Counted from the stretch's first letter, positions 32,698 through 44,342 are shown. The stretch is DNA of 64,000 bases from Sarcomyxa edulis (GCA_009761415.1 QUOL01000011.1:1054001-1118000), one strand, 5' to 3'. The notes: generated from the letters alone by a model not told the origin. Program-made: numbers and translations.

Positions 32698-35600
32698 ATG
32701 CCCTGCGACAGGAAGGACAAGGCCAAGAAGGCCAGGTCTCAACGGGGCATCTATATCCATAACCCTCCTCAACCTGTGGCCGTATCCACTGGCTCCCTCT
32801 CTCACACACGCCTTCACAAGCATCACACCCTTTTGCCCCCAGAGCCGGCTGTCGAGGCTGACAATGCCACCTCCGAAAATAATGGGATGGACCTCGACCC
32901 TCTTTACACCGTAGACGAGGAATTCAACGGCTCTACTATTCAACCCCCCCCTTGTGTATCCGGTATCAAGGTTAGGTCGAAAGCGAAGCGCTACAACAAC
33001 TCGGTGAGTTACAACCCCCTTATCCACCGTACGGCTCTTGACAAGATCTGCAGGATATGCCCCTTACTACCTGGATCAAGTATCGAGAGCAGTACCTCGA
33101 CACCAACCTTTCCCTCGAGGGTAGGGGTGCTCACGCTGACGGGTGCGTAGAGTGTGGAGAGGCGCTGCCCACCTATCGATGTCGTGACTGCCACGGGCGT
33201 AGTATGTATTGCAGGAGGTGTATTCTGGAGAGGCATGTGAATGAGCCTCTTCATGTCCTCGAGGTATGCGCCATTTTTATCCTATTTTCTCCAGATACTG
33301 ATTCTGTTCGTAGGTCTGGCAGAATGAATACTTCCAGAGGGTCACGCCTTCTGAAGAGGGACTCAGATTCCAGGTTGGACACGCAGTAGGTGGGCCTTGT
33401 CCACTGGCTCGCCGCGCCCACAAAAATTTTATGGTGTTTCATACAAACGGTATTCACTTCGTCAGCGTCGACTACTGCGGATGTTCCAATTCAGGTCCCG
33501 ACCGTCAACAGCTCATGGAAGTAGGATGGATGCCAGCCACGCCCCTTGAGCCTCAAACTTGCGCTACGATTCCCTGTATGCGCCATTTCCACACCATCAA
33601 CCTCCAAGGACGAGTCTCACCCTATGATTTCTACAAGACCCTCGAGCTCATGACGGATCCATTTGGATTTATGGACCTTCCGGTTAGTACTTTTGAGTAG
33701 CTCTTTTGAAGATCCATCTGACCGCGTCCTTTTAATCCACAGAACCGTCTATCCGCCTTCATGCTCCTTGTAAGGGAGTGGCGGCACATTAAGATGACGA
33801 AGAGGGCTGGTCGCGGCCATGATCCTTCAGGCATTGCTGGGACGTCGAGGGGAGAGTTGTCAATCCCTTGCCGCGCATGTCCACAGCCTGGAATAAATCT
33901 TCCTTCGGGATGGGAGAATGCACCACCGGAAATAAAGTAGGCAGCCTCCCTCCCAAAAGCTCATATTTGTGCACTGACTCATCTGTAGATGGATATATAC
34001 GCTGATTCTATCTCAAGACGCAAATTTTCGTTTGAAGGGACGGCTTCGCTCATCCGATGCCAAGGATCCTACTCTTGGGCCTGGTTGGGCGTACTTTGTC
34101 GCCAATGACGCCTACCTGGAGCATCTATCAAAGTACGTTGACCAAGATGAGGTACGGCGATTGTTCTGTCTACCTTGACAATTGCTTTACTGACGCGTTT
34201 AATCCTTTAGATCAGCCACTGCGTTGGATTCGCTGCTCTCTGGAAGGCGAACAGCAAGAAATCGAGAGGGCTGCGTGCGACTGGGGTAGGCTCTGTGAGT
34301 TGTGCGAGGCATGAGATGTTTCGAGCGAACGGTACAGGCGATTTGCAGAAGGGTGAAAGGTGCGCAGTTAGAAGCTTCTGTGTTTCTTGACGCTGACCAT
34401 TCTTCAGATATTGTAACATGGATTATCTATTTCTATCAAGCCTCGTCGGTACCCTTATCCTCTCGATCATTGCCTCCTACGATATCGCATGCCAGTGGTT
34501 CAAAAACTTCTGGTCCCGACACGCCGCCATGCCACCTGCAATTCAATTCAAAAAAATTCCACTCCTCTCCTTTAAAGTACCCAAGTTTCACCTTCCACCC
34601 CACATTCAAGCATGCCAGGCTCCCTTTTCATTCAATTTTACCAAAGGCGTTGGCAAGACGGACGGTGAGGCTCCGGAACGCAATTGGTCCTGGCTAAACT
34701 GTGCCGCGCGTTGTATCTCAGTCATGGGGCCTGGTGGACGGCAGGATACACTGGACGATTTCTGTGGGTTTTCCAACTGGAAGAAGGTGGTTGCCTTGGG
34801 TACGTCTTGCGCTAGTTTCTTCCACCACCCAATCTAAATATCTTCTGCAGGGGACTCGATGCTTCGCAAAATGGCCTTGGCAATTCCTCAAGCAATCCTT
34901 CACCGCCGCGCCTTTCACGCATTCACGGAGGGCCTCAAGTCAGAACATGCAGAGCAGTTGGTTGATTGGGAAAGGATGGTGAGGGAGTGGACCATCGATC
35001 ACACAAAGCCCAACCCTTATGAAGTTGCAGAGGACTGTAAGCCCATTCCCCTTGCATCTTGGCTCACGCTGACGTACTCCTTAGCCGTAACCATGGCGCA
35101 GATTAAACACCAGCTTTCCGAGGAGGAGAACGCTAGGGCCAGGGCAGGGGATGCGGCCCCTTCAGACGTTGGTCCCGCAGGTTTTATTTTAGCAGGGTTG
35201 GAGATTGAAGAGGCTCAGTAAGTAGCTATTCAACGAAAAACTCTACGCTTTGACTAACGCTAGCAACAGACACGTCCTGAAGGTCGACAGCCGAAAGCGA
35301 AAGCTAACGACGACGCAAGCTACTGCACTACAGGATCGACGTACTGCTCTGCTTCGCAAGATTCAAAAGTTCCGCGACGTCCAGGACGTGTACATGCCTG
35401 GTCTACGGCACTTCCTTGACCAAACGCAGGGGGACTTGGCAGAGCAAGAGCGCGACGCTCACTCTGAGAACCTCGCCATCCACCTCCCCTCTTCACTCTC
35501 CTCTGCAGATCGCGCCACCATCTGCGTTCCTGGTGTCGTCGACGTCGAGGATCGACTTCGCTATGGGGAGGCCTGTGAAGCTCTGGAGACTCTGCGTCGA

Positions 35601-36506
35601 CAGCTTCGAACACGTACCTTCACCACCAAATTCAAGGCAAAGCACGTTGTAGGACAGGGCGCCTATACGAGAACCCGAGTTCTACAGGATCAGATTGAGG
35701 CAAAGATTCGTGCAGCGCGTGCACGATACTGCGCTGCACGCGCTGCCCTTCTTGCGCTGAGAGGGCCGGGTGACTGGGAGGAAGTCCTACAGGTCCTGAA
35801 AGCAGAGGACGTTCGAGCTTTGAACGAACGGACCCTCACTGTAGAGGAGAAGGATGCAGAAGAACGAGCCAGACAACTCGCAGGCGTTGTTGACGGCGTG
35901 GACGACGAGGATCCAGATCGTAGTGTTGAAGTTAGGCCTATAGGAGTTGTAGAGATCGGGGAAGGTCGCAGGCAGCTGTCGTGGATTTGGTATAGGGTCT
36001 CAGCTGGAGAGGTCGAACGCGATGGCGCTGGCACTCTACACGAAGGTAGGAGTTTTTGTTTATTTATTTATCTGCCATTGCTAAATGCTACAGTTTCTAT
36101 CTATACAGGTATCCGTCTTGAATGGGCTAAGTGCCGAGCGCGTGCAGAACGCTGGCGTGAGGAGCTAATCCTGCTCGAAGAAGAAATGCGACGAGTTATA
36201 GAGTTTTGCAACTGGAAGGCTGCCTGGTGGGATGGACAAGCAGATCGCCGCTCAAATATGTCTCCGCACCTTCTTGAAGGGATTCGTGCATATGCAGCTG
36301 AGCAAGCTGCAACCGAAAGGAGGCTGGCTAGGGTATGGGCCCTAAAGTGGGATATGGTTCGTCAGAGGGCTCGCGTTGCTTTGGAGGCAGGTGCTTCGGA
36401 TGTAGCAGATGAATTGGAAGAAGTAGGACCAGAGATTGAGGTTGTATTACAGGCTGACGAGGATATAGGGGAGGAGGATTTTGCGGGGTACGAGGACGAC
36501 GATTGA
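32698..36506 (+). CDS. KDZ (Kyakuja-Dileera-Zisupton) transposase with CxC2 zinc domain
   Basis: Eleven exons (32698-33003, 33054-33263, 33314-33682, 33743-33936, 33989-34151, 34211-34359, 34408-34799, 34851-35036, 35085-35217, 35270-36045, 36109-36506) join in frame to 1091 aa with GT-AG introns. The CxC2-type zinc-binding region is visible: 'CVECGEALPTYRCRDC' then 'MYCRRCILERH', then 'VDYCGC'. The KDZ core follows, with 'GERYCNMDYLFLSS', 'ASYDIACQWFKNFW' (its Asp a likely catalytic residue) and 'DGEAPERNWSWLN'. The C-terminal 350 residues are helical and Glu/Arg-rich. No stops or frameshifts, so the gene may be active. The ATG at 32698 is the first in frame. KDZ transposases in basidiomycetes are often next to TET/JBP genes, as here. 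Confidence 0.92.
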
Positions 36507-36568
36507 AGTTTCTATTTTTAGTATTTTTAGTATTTTTAGTATTTTAAGCAGCTCCGGAGGGTAGCCAC

Positions 36569-36618
36569 AAAGGGAGATGCCCCGGGACTACTGTCAATGT
36601 CCCGGAGCATCTCCCTTT
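36569..36618 (+). terminator. Strong hairpin downstream of KDZ gene
   Basis: The arms AAAGGGAGATGCCCCGGGAC and GTCCCGGAGCATCTCCCTTT pair at 19 of 20 positions around a 10-nt loop, followed by a T-run. It sits 60 bp after the KDZ stop and a TAGTATTTT microsatellite. It may mark the 3' end of the transcript or an element end. Confidence 0.45.
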
Positions 36619-36639
36619 TTTCAGGATATGTTGTCCGGG

Positions 36640-36755
36640 ACACATTATAATGTGTCTCGAGCACACAAGTCATATAGGTACATCATAACGTGCACCACTG
36701 GATTTTATGGGGTACATTATAATTTAGGCTACTTGGACTGTTGCGACGTCGAGTC
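36640..36755 (-). repeat. Inner inverted repeat, right copy
   Basis: Inverse partner of 24563-24672. It lies 35 bp upstream of the Plavaka start codon, so it is in that gene's promoter. Confidence 0.7.
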
Positions 36756-36789
36756 ATTCGAGATTGTTGCTCACTATTGGCAGATCGCC

Positions 36790-39700
36790 ATGGCTCGCTG
36801 CCCACAATGCAGCAAAAACTTCAAAAATCAGGCAGCTGTTCTCAATCACATGAACCAGCCACTCGGATCCTGTCATTCATATCCCAAAGGACTCGTTAGA
36901 ATATCGGACATGCTACGCCAGCAGCAAAGCTCCTCACAGCGACAGAGAGGAGAAAACCAGCCGCCATCAGTGTCTGTTCCAGTACAAGGCTCCCCTCCCC
37001 ATGACGAAGATCAATCCAGGTCCACACATGTTGATAACGAGACCAACATCGATCCCATGGATGTCGATGAATCGGACATCGATCTCATGGATGTCGATAA
37101 GTCCGACACTGACGAAACCGATTCGAACTCTCACTCCGAGGCTACAGCTCCACAATATGTAGTTGAAGAATATCCTGGTGCCTCAAAAACCTATGGCTCA
37201 GGTCCGACATTCATGGAATCATTCGAGACTGATCCCTATGCCAGCGAGCGTGACGAGGTTCCATATTATCCGTTTTCCTCCAAGGAAGAATGGGAGGTTG
37301 CTTCGTTTCTCCTTCGCTCAAACTTGAGTATGTCCGCTATCGATGAATTCTTATCGTTGAATCTTGTGGTGAGTCAGATTTTTCTCTTTTTCCTCTCGCC
37401 TTTCATAGCTGAGGTTTTCTACAGGTCAATAAACTCCATCTGTCGTTTCGAACTGCAAAAGACTTGCGAGCGCGTATGGAGATCCTTCCCAAGGGCCCCG
37501 AGTGGAAGTGTAAACGAATTAGCACAGTCTATCCCACAAAACACGTTATCCGTCTCTTTTACCGCGATCCACTAGATTGCATCCAATCACTTCTCGAAAG
37601 TCCGCTCGTCAAAGACCACATTCATTTTTCTCCTCTACGTATTTTTAAGACCGCCGAGAAGCTTGTGCGAGTGTACAATGAATGGCTCACGGGCGACGTT
37701 GCATGGCGAATGCAGGTAGGACTCTCGTCCCCCTACAATCCGTGTTTTCTGACTTGTTATTATAGAGCAAACTACCCCCCGGTGCTACATTGCTCGGAAC
37801 CATCCTCTCCTCCGACAAAACTAACATCTCCGCAATGACCGGCAACCGTATTGCTCACCCCCTTCTCATCAGCATCGCTAACCTCGACATGGACTTTCTT
37901 ATGAAAGCCGCTCACCAAGCCTTTCTCTTACTCGCGCTTGTTCCCATTCCCATTTTTCTTCACCGTAAGAAAGAAGTCTGTAGTGTCTTGGAGTATCGGG
38001 TGTTTCACCAATGCCTCGACTTCATCCTTCAGCCTCTTAAAACCGCCGCACGTATAGGCATCATGATGTCCGACCCCTTAGGATCGACCCGATACTGTTT
38101 CACGCCATTCGCAGCTGCTATTATTGACACACCTGAGTCTGCCTTATATGCTGGTGTTGCTGGAAAGACTTCGTCAGTCACCACGGCGACCTATAAGGAG
38201 TTCGGCGACCGATTTCAGCATCCACCTCGAACCTCTGCATATACACTCAGAAAACTCAGAAAACTTCGTCGGAAGGTCCATCCGTGGGATATTGAGAAGT
38301 ATATCCGTGAGGCGAAGAAACTTCGTTTGAATGGTGTGCACTTACCATTCTGGAGAGATTGGTCGGGATCAGAACTACCCCTAGTCTACACACCAGAACC
38401 CCTTCACCACTGGCATAAATTCTTCTGGGACCACGAAGCGAAGTGGTGCATCCGTCTACTTGGCGCTGCCGAGATCGACTTTCGTTTTTCCATTTTGCAC
38501 CCTCATACAGGTTTTCGTCATTTCAAAGAAGGGATCTCGAAGCTGAAGCAAGTCACGGGGCGCGAACATCGTGATATTCAGCGCTATATCATCGCGGTCA
38601 TTGCCGGGGCAGCTCCCAAGGACTTCATCATCGCCGTTCGTGCACTCATGGAGTTCCGGTATCGCGGACAGGCTCCAGAGCATGACGATGCCGCTTTAGA
38701 TCGTATATCGAGCGCCTTGAGTGAGTTCCATGACCACAAGGCCGCCATTCTTACTGCGGGAGTCCGTGTTGGAAAAGCGAATCGCCCTATCAATAACTGG
38801 GAAATTCCGAAGCTAGAATTCATGCAGAGCGTTGTATCCAACATTCGAGGAAACGGAACCCCTATTAAATTCTCTGCAGATCGCACGGAAAATGCTCACA
38901 TCACAGAGATCAAAGACCCCGCCCGTGCAGGCAACAACCAGAATTACGAGGATCAAATCTGCCGCTTCCTCGACCGTCGCGAGAAATGCCGACGATTCGA
39001 TCTTGCAACAGCAATTCGTGATGCTGGCATCGATTTCGGAGAATCACCGACAGACGCTCAGACCGATGCTGCTGCCAATGTCGATGGATCTGACATCGAC
39101 GAGTCCGAAACGCAGATGGATAACGATGAAATGAGTAACGTTCACATATCCACCACATCCGCTCTTCTTGAGCTCATAAGTCCTGTCTCTGCCTCTACGG
39201 TCGGAAAGGCTAAGAGGGTTACTGTTGATTATTTTGGCTCAGCACTACGACTTCGTAGCGGCGACTATCCCCGTGCTCCTTTACCATTGCGAACGTTCGC
39301 TGATTCCACCAACACAACGGCCTTTCAGATCAACTCGCACTCGAGTCTCAAGATAACCCTCGTCGACGACGTTGCAACATTATATGGCATTACTGATCTT
39401 CGCTCTGCGCTCGCTGATTTTTTACACCGTGTCAAGACAGGGCTCAATGACCACACCATCGCGGGGCGCAGGGTCGCTCCTCAAGATGCGCCTTTGCCTT
39501 TCGATACTCTGCAGGTGTGGTCTACATTCCGAATCCAGTCAAAAACGTATCATCGACCCCACACTCTTCTCCCGCCTCAAACTATCAACGCGTTCCCACC
39601 ATCTGACCAAACCGAGTGGAAATTTGGCCGCTATGATCCGGTCATCATCAACACCGATTCTGCTTCGCGTTGGCCAGAGTCCGGCCTTACAGGTCCGTTT

Positions 39701-40133
39701 TTTTCACCGTTAATTGTGAACGAACATCCATTCTTATTGTCATATAGGTCATCTTGTTGCTCAGGTCTGCCTCGTCATGCGTGCTGTACCTCGACACGGC
39801 TGCAAGCCCGCTCCGGGGACAGATCAGTTTCTGTGCTACGCCCGGCGTTTCGAGGTTGTCCCGCAGCTCAATCCTCGTTTATCCAATGAACGAGGTCTGT
39901 ATCCAGACCCAATCACTGCATTCTATATCGTTAAACGTAGCCGACGCGCGGACGGAACTGCGATGGGTGACGTTGTTCCACTACATCAAGTGCGAGCCCT
40001 CGTAGAGTTGACGCCGTGTCTGGGGCAGAAGGCAAATCCTCAGTTGACGAAAGAAACAAGCATGCACCACTCTCAACAGTTCTATCTCGACAAATTCTTC
40101 GATAAAGAGCTGTTCTATGCTCTTGACGTGTAA
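36790..40133 (+). CDS. Plavaka-family transposase (CACTA/EnSpm-related)
   Basis: Four exons (36790-37368, 37425-37715, 37766-39692, 39748-40133) give an uninterrupted 1060-aa frame. The N-terminus is a C2H2-like finger, 'MARCPQCSKNFKNQAAVLNH', with a following Cys-His. A disordered acidic stretch with 'PMDVDESDIDLMDVD' comes next. The Plavaka core contains 'GTILSSDKTNISAMTGNR', 'PLLISIANLDMDF', 'MMSDPLGSTRYCFTP', 'GAAEIDFRFSILHPHTGFRH' and 'FKEGISKLKQVTGREHRD'. The C-terminal part ends 'FDKELFYALDV'. All blocks I associate with the family are present and in order, so it looks intact. It is the gene nearest the right terminal inverted repeat (390 bp) and is the best candidate for mobilising the 20.4-kb element. 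Start at 36790 gives the zinc finger at the very N-terminus, as usual for the family. Confidence 0.92.
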
Positions 40134-40508
40134 TTCTATCTCGGAGTCTGTTAGTAGTTTCGATTGAAATAAATGTTGAAATTTCGACCGTAAGTCTGAC
40201 TATCATAGTGACACTGCAAGTATTACTTCGAGTATCTGAACTTACTATCAAGGTGTACACCGAGTCTCTGAAGTTCCCTGTAGATACGCCTCAAATCTAT
40301 GTCGTTCTTTGTAGATACGTCTCAAATCTATGGCATTCTTTGTAGAGACCAGCCGAAGCTATGAAGTCCTTCGAAAATGTCGCATTTCTTTCCGAAACTT
40401 TGAGTGTATATGGATTTATGGATATTGTTATGTGTTCTATGCGATTTCTATAGATTCTATAGGTGTCTATGTCTCCAAGTATCTGCTATATATTTCTATG
40501 CGAAAAAA
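40134..40508. repeat. Right subterminal region with CTATGG/CATAG motifs
   Basis: No gene is seen. Two copies of a TCAAATCTATGNCNTTCTTTG-like block lie at about 40292-40345. Many ATAGA/CTATG words are present, and the inverse of the left-end GTCTCTACAAAGA motif is at 40337-40349. Confidence 0.6.
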
Positions 40509-40524
40509 GCTGGTTTGCTGATGA
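40509..40524 (-). repeat. Right terminal inverted repeat of the composite element
   Basis: GCTGGTTTGCTGATGA, inverse of the left end with one mismatch. The next base begins the unit 2 sequence CCCTAACCCTACTACTCCC. Confidence 0.8.
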
Positions 40525-40588
40525 CCCTAACCCTACTACTCCCAGTCCCAGTCCCAGTCCCACTACCAACTCAACACCACTACTAGAT

Positions 40589-42650
40589 TTAATGCCCGCC
40601 GTAACTATAATGGAACTGGAACCCCCCCGGCCCACCACCACCCCCACCATGCCCACCCCCATGCTGCTGCTGCTGGAAGAACTGCGCAAACGGATGAGCA
40701 GCCTGTCCAGCGAAGGGTCCACCGGGTTGTTGCTCGTTTGGGTCGTCGCCGTTGTCGAAGCGGTGGCGGAGTTCTAGCCGGGGAGTAGGGGATGTGAGGG
40801 TTAGTGGAAAAGAATTGGGAAAGGAAGTATAGACGAGATAGGACGGACCAGGATTCGAAAGCACCTCATACGCCTCGTTCAACGCAGCCATCTTCGCTTC
40901 GCTACCGCCTTTGTCAGGGTGTGCTGTCATCACTGCTTTTCGACTATTCGTACCATCGTTAGCTAGCCATAAATAATGTAGGAATGGATGGATACACGTA
41001 CTAAGCCTTCTTAATCCCCCTAGCATCCGCATCTCGAGGCGCACCCAGGACTTTGTAATAGTCCTTCTGCCGGGACTGTTTCAACATCCTCTGGGCTCTT
41101 TGTAGTCTCTGATGTACCTGCGTCGTATCATCGTCGTTAGTCCTGCCTCTACAACCAATAACACTGTGGCCTTACATCCCGATCAACCCTCCCCCCAACC
41201 TCAAAAGCCCTCTCCAGCACCCTAACCGCCTCCTCCCACCTTCCCCCCTCCTCCTCATCCAACAACAACGCCTCGCCCCTCCCCACCAACCCATCCACAT
41301 CTTCCCCCGCTCCGTCCATTCCCAGTAACATCTCACACCATTTCGCACCGCTTCGAATTGAGTTGAGCTTGATGTGCGATCGGCAGAGGGCGCGGAGGAG
41401 GAGGGTGCGCCGGGGGCTTGTGGTTAGTGGGTTTGGGAGGGGAATCGAGGCGGAGGGGGAAGGGAGGAGTTGGGAAGGAGAGGTGTTGGCACTCAACGCC
41501 TCATCGAACCGTCTCATCAAATCATTCCCTTTCCCCTTCCCTTCTCCCAACTGAACAACCCCCTTCCAATTCTCCTCTTGCAGTAGCTCCTCAACCCTCC
41601 CAAACGCCCTATCGAACGATTTAACGAGTCGGTGTGCGGTGAGGCACGGGGTGGAGTCTGGGTCTAGGTGGAGGCATTGTTTGAGGGTGTTCATCGCAGC
41701 GGATGGGGATGGAGAGGAGGAGGTGGTGGGTGGGAGGAGGAAGTAGGAGAGTCGGAAGTTGCGGATTAGGGAGGGTGTTGTTGGGGGGGTGAGGTGTGTT
41801 AGTCAGCTGTCGTCCCATCCGTCCATCATCAGCGCGTTTTCATTTCAACTTATACTAGACAAGAGAGGGAGGAAGGCGGGACTCACGTCAAATCCCCAAC
41901 AGCACCCTCAACATCGCCAGCCGCCAACGCACACTCCGCTCTCACCTCCCTCACTTCAACGCTATGACTCGCCACCTTCAGAGCCTGGGACGCACTCTCG
42001 GTACACGCCGTCCAGAGCTGAGCTTTCTTCGCCGCTAACGCCTTTTTAGCGGCCTTCTCCGCTTCCGACACGTCCACTAACAACCCCTCCGCTCCCGAAT
42101 CGACGGTGTTCGTGTTCTTCGCCTTTGAAGTATAAATGCTGAGGGCAGAACGAGCTTCGGCCCACTGCCCGTCTTTAGCGTGTATCCGGGCTTTCATGAG
42201 TAGCGCACCGTCGAACGACCCGGACCCGGATGTGAGGGAGAGGACTTTTTCGAAATCGTCGAGGGCGGGGGTGTGTCGGGAGAGAGAGAAGTAGGCGGTG
42301 GCGCGTTTGTAGTAGAGGAGGTAGTCTGTGGGGGATTGGTCTGCGGGCGAGTAGTTGGGTGGGAAGTTGGTTAGCGTGGTTTCGTTAGTGTGATTGGGGA
42401 GAGGGGAGTGGGGAGGGGAGAGTATAGTTCGTTAGTTTGGTGTAATTAGAGTAGATAAATAAAATTCAGTACTCACCTATAGCCTCAGAATAAACCCTCG
42501 CAGCCTCGTTAAACTGACCCGTGGAGAGGAGGAGGTTCGCTCTATTGATGAGTGGGAGCAGACCTGGTGGGTATAGACCACCAGACCCCCAGTCCCGGAT
42601 TAGAGAACGAGGTCTGTGCACGTAGACGGCTGAGTGTGCGTCCTTGGATC
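40589..42650 (-). CDS. TPR + J-domain co-chaperone, DNAJC3-like (unit 2)
   Basis: Same exon order as the unit 1 gene, with HPD intact ('MTAHPDKGGSE') and the tail ending 'FHYSYGGH'. Differences from unit 1: 'LLQEENWKGVVQLGEGKGK' replaces 'VGREDWRGVLELLVGEGK', the linker after the second TPR block is shorter, and the intron before 'ELRHRFDNG' begins with GT. No stops seen in the exons read. The first exon is unresolved. The 20.4-kb element ends only about 65 bp past its stop codon, so the 3' UTR or polyadenylation site has probably been replaced. Confidence 0.82.
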
Positions 42651-42661
42651 GTTAGGGTTAG
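42651..42661 (+). promoter_or_regulatory. Telobox-like GTTAGGGTTAG (unit 2)
   Basis: Same position relative to the J-domain gene as in unit 1. Confidence 0.4.
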
Positions 42662-42949
42662 AATGATCGTGCAAGTAACCTACTGCGAATATTCGATGAA
42701 TCAGCGCGTATCGATGGTTGAAAAAAAAACCTCGGACTTACGTTACACGAGCCTCGATGGCCCTGTCTTGTGCTGAGGTGTACGATACGACATTGGGTTG
42801 TTGATATTGCCGTTTATCGACTGGGATTGGGGAGGAATTGTGGGTGTAGATGTCGGGACTGGTACGTTGAGGTCAAAGGGAGTCGTGGCTTGGCGTCTGT
42901 CCGGCGTCTAAACTCGGCGTCTCTTTCGATCACGATCGCAGTCACAGCG

Positions 42950-44250
42950 GGATCTAATCTCTCTCTTTCTTCCTCTCTCTTTTCAACCGACCCACTCAGC
43001 CCCGTCTTCCCTCAACTTCCTACATCTCCTCCTCCCCTCTACCCCTATGCAATTCGCACTAGGCCCACGACGCGACTAAATCGATGGCTCGGAGTTCTTC
43101 AAGTTGGGTCGATACGGGACTCGGACACCAAACTTGAAGGTATGTACTCTGTATTCTCGATTCTTTATTCTTCCACTCGATGCTCATGGAGGAACAAGTG
43201 GGACGATGTATGCAAGGTACGTAGTTATCCTTTCTCGTCTCTGAAACTACAGCTTCTTGACTTCACCTGGATGAAGGATGAGAATGTACGAAAATATGGT
43301 GAGATGTATTTCGTACATCTCTACTCACTTTCTGACCGCTCGATATTAAGATACTCAGGACCATGGCCTTGTATACTCGCGACGAGATAAGTGCAGATCT
43401 GTTGATGAGGACTCGATAGGCAGATGGATAGACGGCGAGAGATGGACAGATGGACAGACAGGGAGTTGGACGGATGGACGGCGAGTTGGACGTATAGACG
43501 TGGAGTTGGACGGATGGATTGGGAGTTGGACAGAGAGAAGGAGACGGACAGACGGACACTCTGATCAATAATATCCACCAGCGAGAACGACGAGACCGGG
43601 CGACGAAATGTAGGTGTAGAGCAAACATAATAAAATGATATTTCCGCGTGTATGATACATACATAGGCTACGTACTTATAAGAACTGCCTTACTACGTGC
43701 CTTATCTATACCCTCGAGTCTAAGACAGAACATACATATATCAAAGAGACAGCCCACCTTATGTGAACTTCGACGACGCGTTAGTAAAGCGGTTAGTTTG
43801 AGATAAAAAGAACTCACGGGCAGATGTGAAGTATTAGGGACTTGGTCTAGCTGCGAACGATGATGAGCGAAGGTATCCTACGAGGGACGGCAGTGTATCT
43901 GGGCAGCGTGAATCACGGTCGGGAGGTCTCTTTCTCTATCGTTTGCGTGCGCGCGGTGGGAGGTATCTTCGAGAGCCCGATGCACACAAGATCTTCGAGG
44001 TTAAATTGTTAGTATCGAGAGGACTATATGACGGATCGAAGACAATTCACACTAAGCATCGAGAAAGATCTACAGCACAAACACATCTGGCTTTACCACT
44101 TGCAAGACGTCGAGTGCCTGTCACCTCAAGGCCTTTCGGAACACTCAAAAGCCTCGATTATTTACCTAGGAACGACGGACTCAACGTCGACATCGAGGAT
44201 CTCGAACTTGACAAATACTCACGGTTAGTATCACAGACAACTCTCGGACT
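42950..44250. other. Unit 2 gene-poor stretch
   Basis: Counterpart of 8900-10260: a CT-rich tract near 42957-43060 and a degenerate GACGG/TGGAC repeat (43430-43560) with about six related 24-bp blocks. I see no supportable gene. Confidence 0.5.
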
Positions 44251-44289
44251 ATACGATGTCAACGAAGCGCGAGCGAGGATAGAGTGGTA

Positions 44290-44342
44290 TGCAATGAGGG
44301 GCTCTGCCCCTCATCGCATACTCGCGCTCGGCGTAGCCGAGC
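44290..44342 (+). repeat. Double hairpin element (unit 2)
   Basis: Same two hairpins as at 10295-10347; their cores are unchanged. Confidence 0.7.

Larger units (their letters stand above)
20084..40524. mobile_element. 20.4-kb composite Plavaka-type transposon carrying KDZ, TET/JBP and cargo genes
   Basis: The outer ends are TCATCAGCAAACCGGC (20084-20099) and its inverse GCTGGTTTGCTGATGA (40509-40524). Just inside, both ends carry inverted copies of GTCTCTACAAAGA and many CCATAG words. The insertion interrupts unit 2 in the telomere-like CCTAACCC motif downstream of a J-domain gene. Units 1 and 3 are uninterrupted there. Seven bases (CTAGGAT, 20077-20083) between the unit sequence and the left repeat are not accounted for, so the exact end and any target duplication are uncertain. 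Genes run outward near both ends: DUF6532-like to the left, Plavaka to the right. Plavaka is a CACTA/EnSpm-related transposase family of basidiomycetes. That it moves this whole 20-kb block is inferred from its position 390 bp from the right end. Confidence 0.8.
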
